This document shows, piece by piece, positions 63,232-64,000 of a stretch of DNA of 64,000 bases. Each line of letters opens with the position of its first letter. Within the stretch, counting starts at the first letter, position 1. The notes beneath the pieces were generated by a model. That model saw only the letters and a list, made by a program, of their open reading frames with translations. It had not been told where the DNA came from and did not search any database. Origin of the DNA: Fischerella muscicola PCC 7414. GTDB lineage: Bacteria; Cyanobacteriota; Cyanobacteriia; Cyanobacteriales; Nostocaceae. The stretch is from positions 1-64,000 of the forward strand of contig NZ_AJLK01000114.1 of assembly GCF_000317205.1 (NCBI RefSeq), written 5' to 3'. The translations under genes and the position numbers were made by a program.

Positions 63232-64000
63232 TGTACAACTTAGGAAATTGAAAATGAGAAATGGGGAACTCAAGGCTCCCTTTAGGGATGAGGGGCGATC
63301 AGGAATGGGAAGATACCAATCACCAATTATCTATTAGTAATTAATAATTAACCTTAGTTACCAACAATGTTTTTAATGTAACCACAAAATTTTATTTCTG
63401 CCAGTATTATGACTGTATCTTTGCCAAATCCTGACCTGAGGAAACTTCTAATTTAGAATTTAAAATCAAAATTTAAAAAATTGGCAGCGAAATTCCCCGG
63501 ATAGAATTTTTACGTATCCGGTGATTTTCGTAGCCACTACCATTTCACAAAATTCTTGATACAATTCTCCCCTTGTCCCCCTTATCTCATTGGTGGCTAA
63601 ATGTATGAAACTTTGTAGAATTTGGTAGGGTCAGTTATGGACATAGTCTTAACACCGCAAAAATCACCGGATGGTGAGTCAGACAGTGGCATAACAAAAC
63701 GAGGTATGGAGTGATTAAACAATATCTTGCGTACACGGTAGCCTACTACGAGAGAAGCACCGTTAGGCAAGGAGAGGTTTTACTTGATAGGCGTAAAGTT
63801 TGGAACTGATACTAACTGCTTGTTTAATTTATTTTCTTTCAGCCAACTTGAATATATGTAAGTTATACTTAAGTACCTCTTACAACCGTTATTCTCAAGG
63901 AGCCTTTGTATGTTTGTATTTGCAATTACAAAGTAAAACTTTTTCTTTTTCTGCTAATTTAGACTTTCTTACCCGATCTCAGCTTGATTATGTCTTTTGG
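63232..64000. other. Terminal gap of the window
   Basis: A partial G-rich repeat module lies at 63254-63300. A short frame near 63637-63714 (MDIVLTPQKSPDGESDSGIT) is too short to call. An AAGGAG at 63897 precedes an ATG at 63909 that opens only a nine-codon frame. The gene downstream, if any, lies beyond the window. Confidence 0.5.

Noticed and set aside
63637-63714. 25-aa frame MDIVLTPQKSPDGESDSGIT
   Set aside because: Too short and without a ribosome binding site or known family.
1-64000. CRISPR arrays and tRNA genes
   Set aside because: Repeats are heptanucleotides or palindromes without unique spacers of constant length. No cloverleaf with a GGTTCRANNCC arm was found by eye.

Overview
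The window looks like chromosomal DNA of a filamentous, probably heterocyst-forming cyanobacterium (Nostocales). The GCGATCGC octamer (HIP1) recurs throughout. Intergenic DNA is full of heptanucleotide repeats and short palindromic repeats. Cyanobacterial genes are present: petN, a ycf46-type AAA ATPase, a three-gene pntA/pntAB/pntB transhydrogenase, DUF3386 and DUF2808 proteins, and kinase-WD40 fusions. No tRNA, rRNA, CRISPR array or intact insertion sequence was seen. All family assignments come from reading the translated sequence; no database search was run.

Layout. 1-5.6 kb: the 3' part of a frameshifted DHA2-type MFS exporter, an orphan sugar ABC permease, a YidD-like gene, ilvA, a gene remnant, a GNAT and a small monooxygenase. 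5.8-7.6 kb: a methionine-salvage operon transcribed mtnD-mtnX-mtnB. 8-15.3 kb: PBP2, a polysaccharide deacetylase/acyltransferase pair and a GH57 enzyme. 15.5-21.2 kb: Nfu-type Fe-S scaffold, DUF3386, histidine kinase, ribbon-helix-helix protein, lepA. 21.4-31.6 kb is more accessory: an Hsp70-like protein with membrane segments beside a membrane-anchored GrpE-like protein, a cytoplasmic-looking subtilase followed by a free propeptide-like protein, an AAC(6')-like GNAT, a decayed AAA/WD40 gene, and a CHAT-AAA protein. 31.8-39 kb: hpnH, thrC, petN with a tiny downstream gene, an SH3 protein and ycf46. 39.3-43.3 kb: the conserved rpmH-rnpA-(PH)-yidC-jag block, followed by yceD. 43.4-54 kb: DUF2808, a candidate structured RNA, the transhydrogenase genes, a class II amidotransferase, a photolyase-fold fragment, a NAGPA lipoprotein, moeA and a Uma2 nuclease. 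54.2-63.2 kb is a signalling island: two paralogous zinc-ribbon kinase-WD40 proteins, a membrane-anchored WD40 protein, a proline-rich PPC-domain protein and a third kinase.

Intergenic DNA is unusually structured. At least six short repeat families recur, some nested in one another. Two are locally amplified as 143-bp and 160-bp tandem duplications. A 20-bp perfect palindrome occurs four times between 35.4 and 43.5 kb. The best leads for undescribed biology are the Hsp70-like/GrpE-like membrane pair, the subtilase with its free propeptide-like partner, the CHAT-AAA protein beside its decayed AAA neighbour, the kinase/WD40 island, and four nested helices upstream of pntA.
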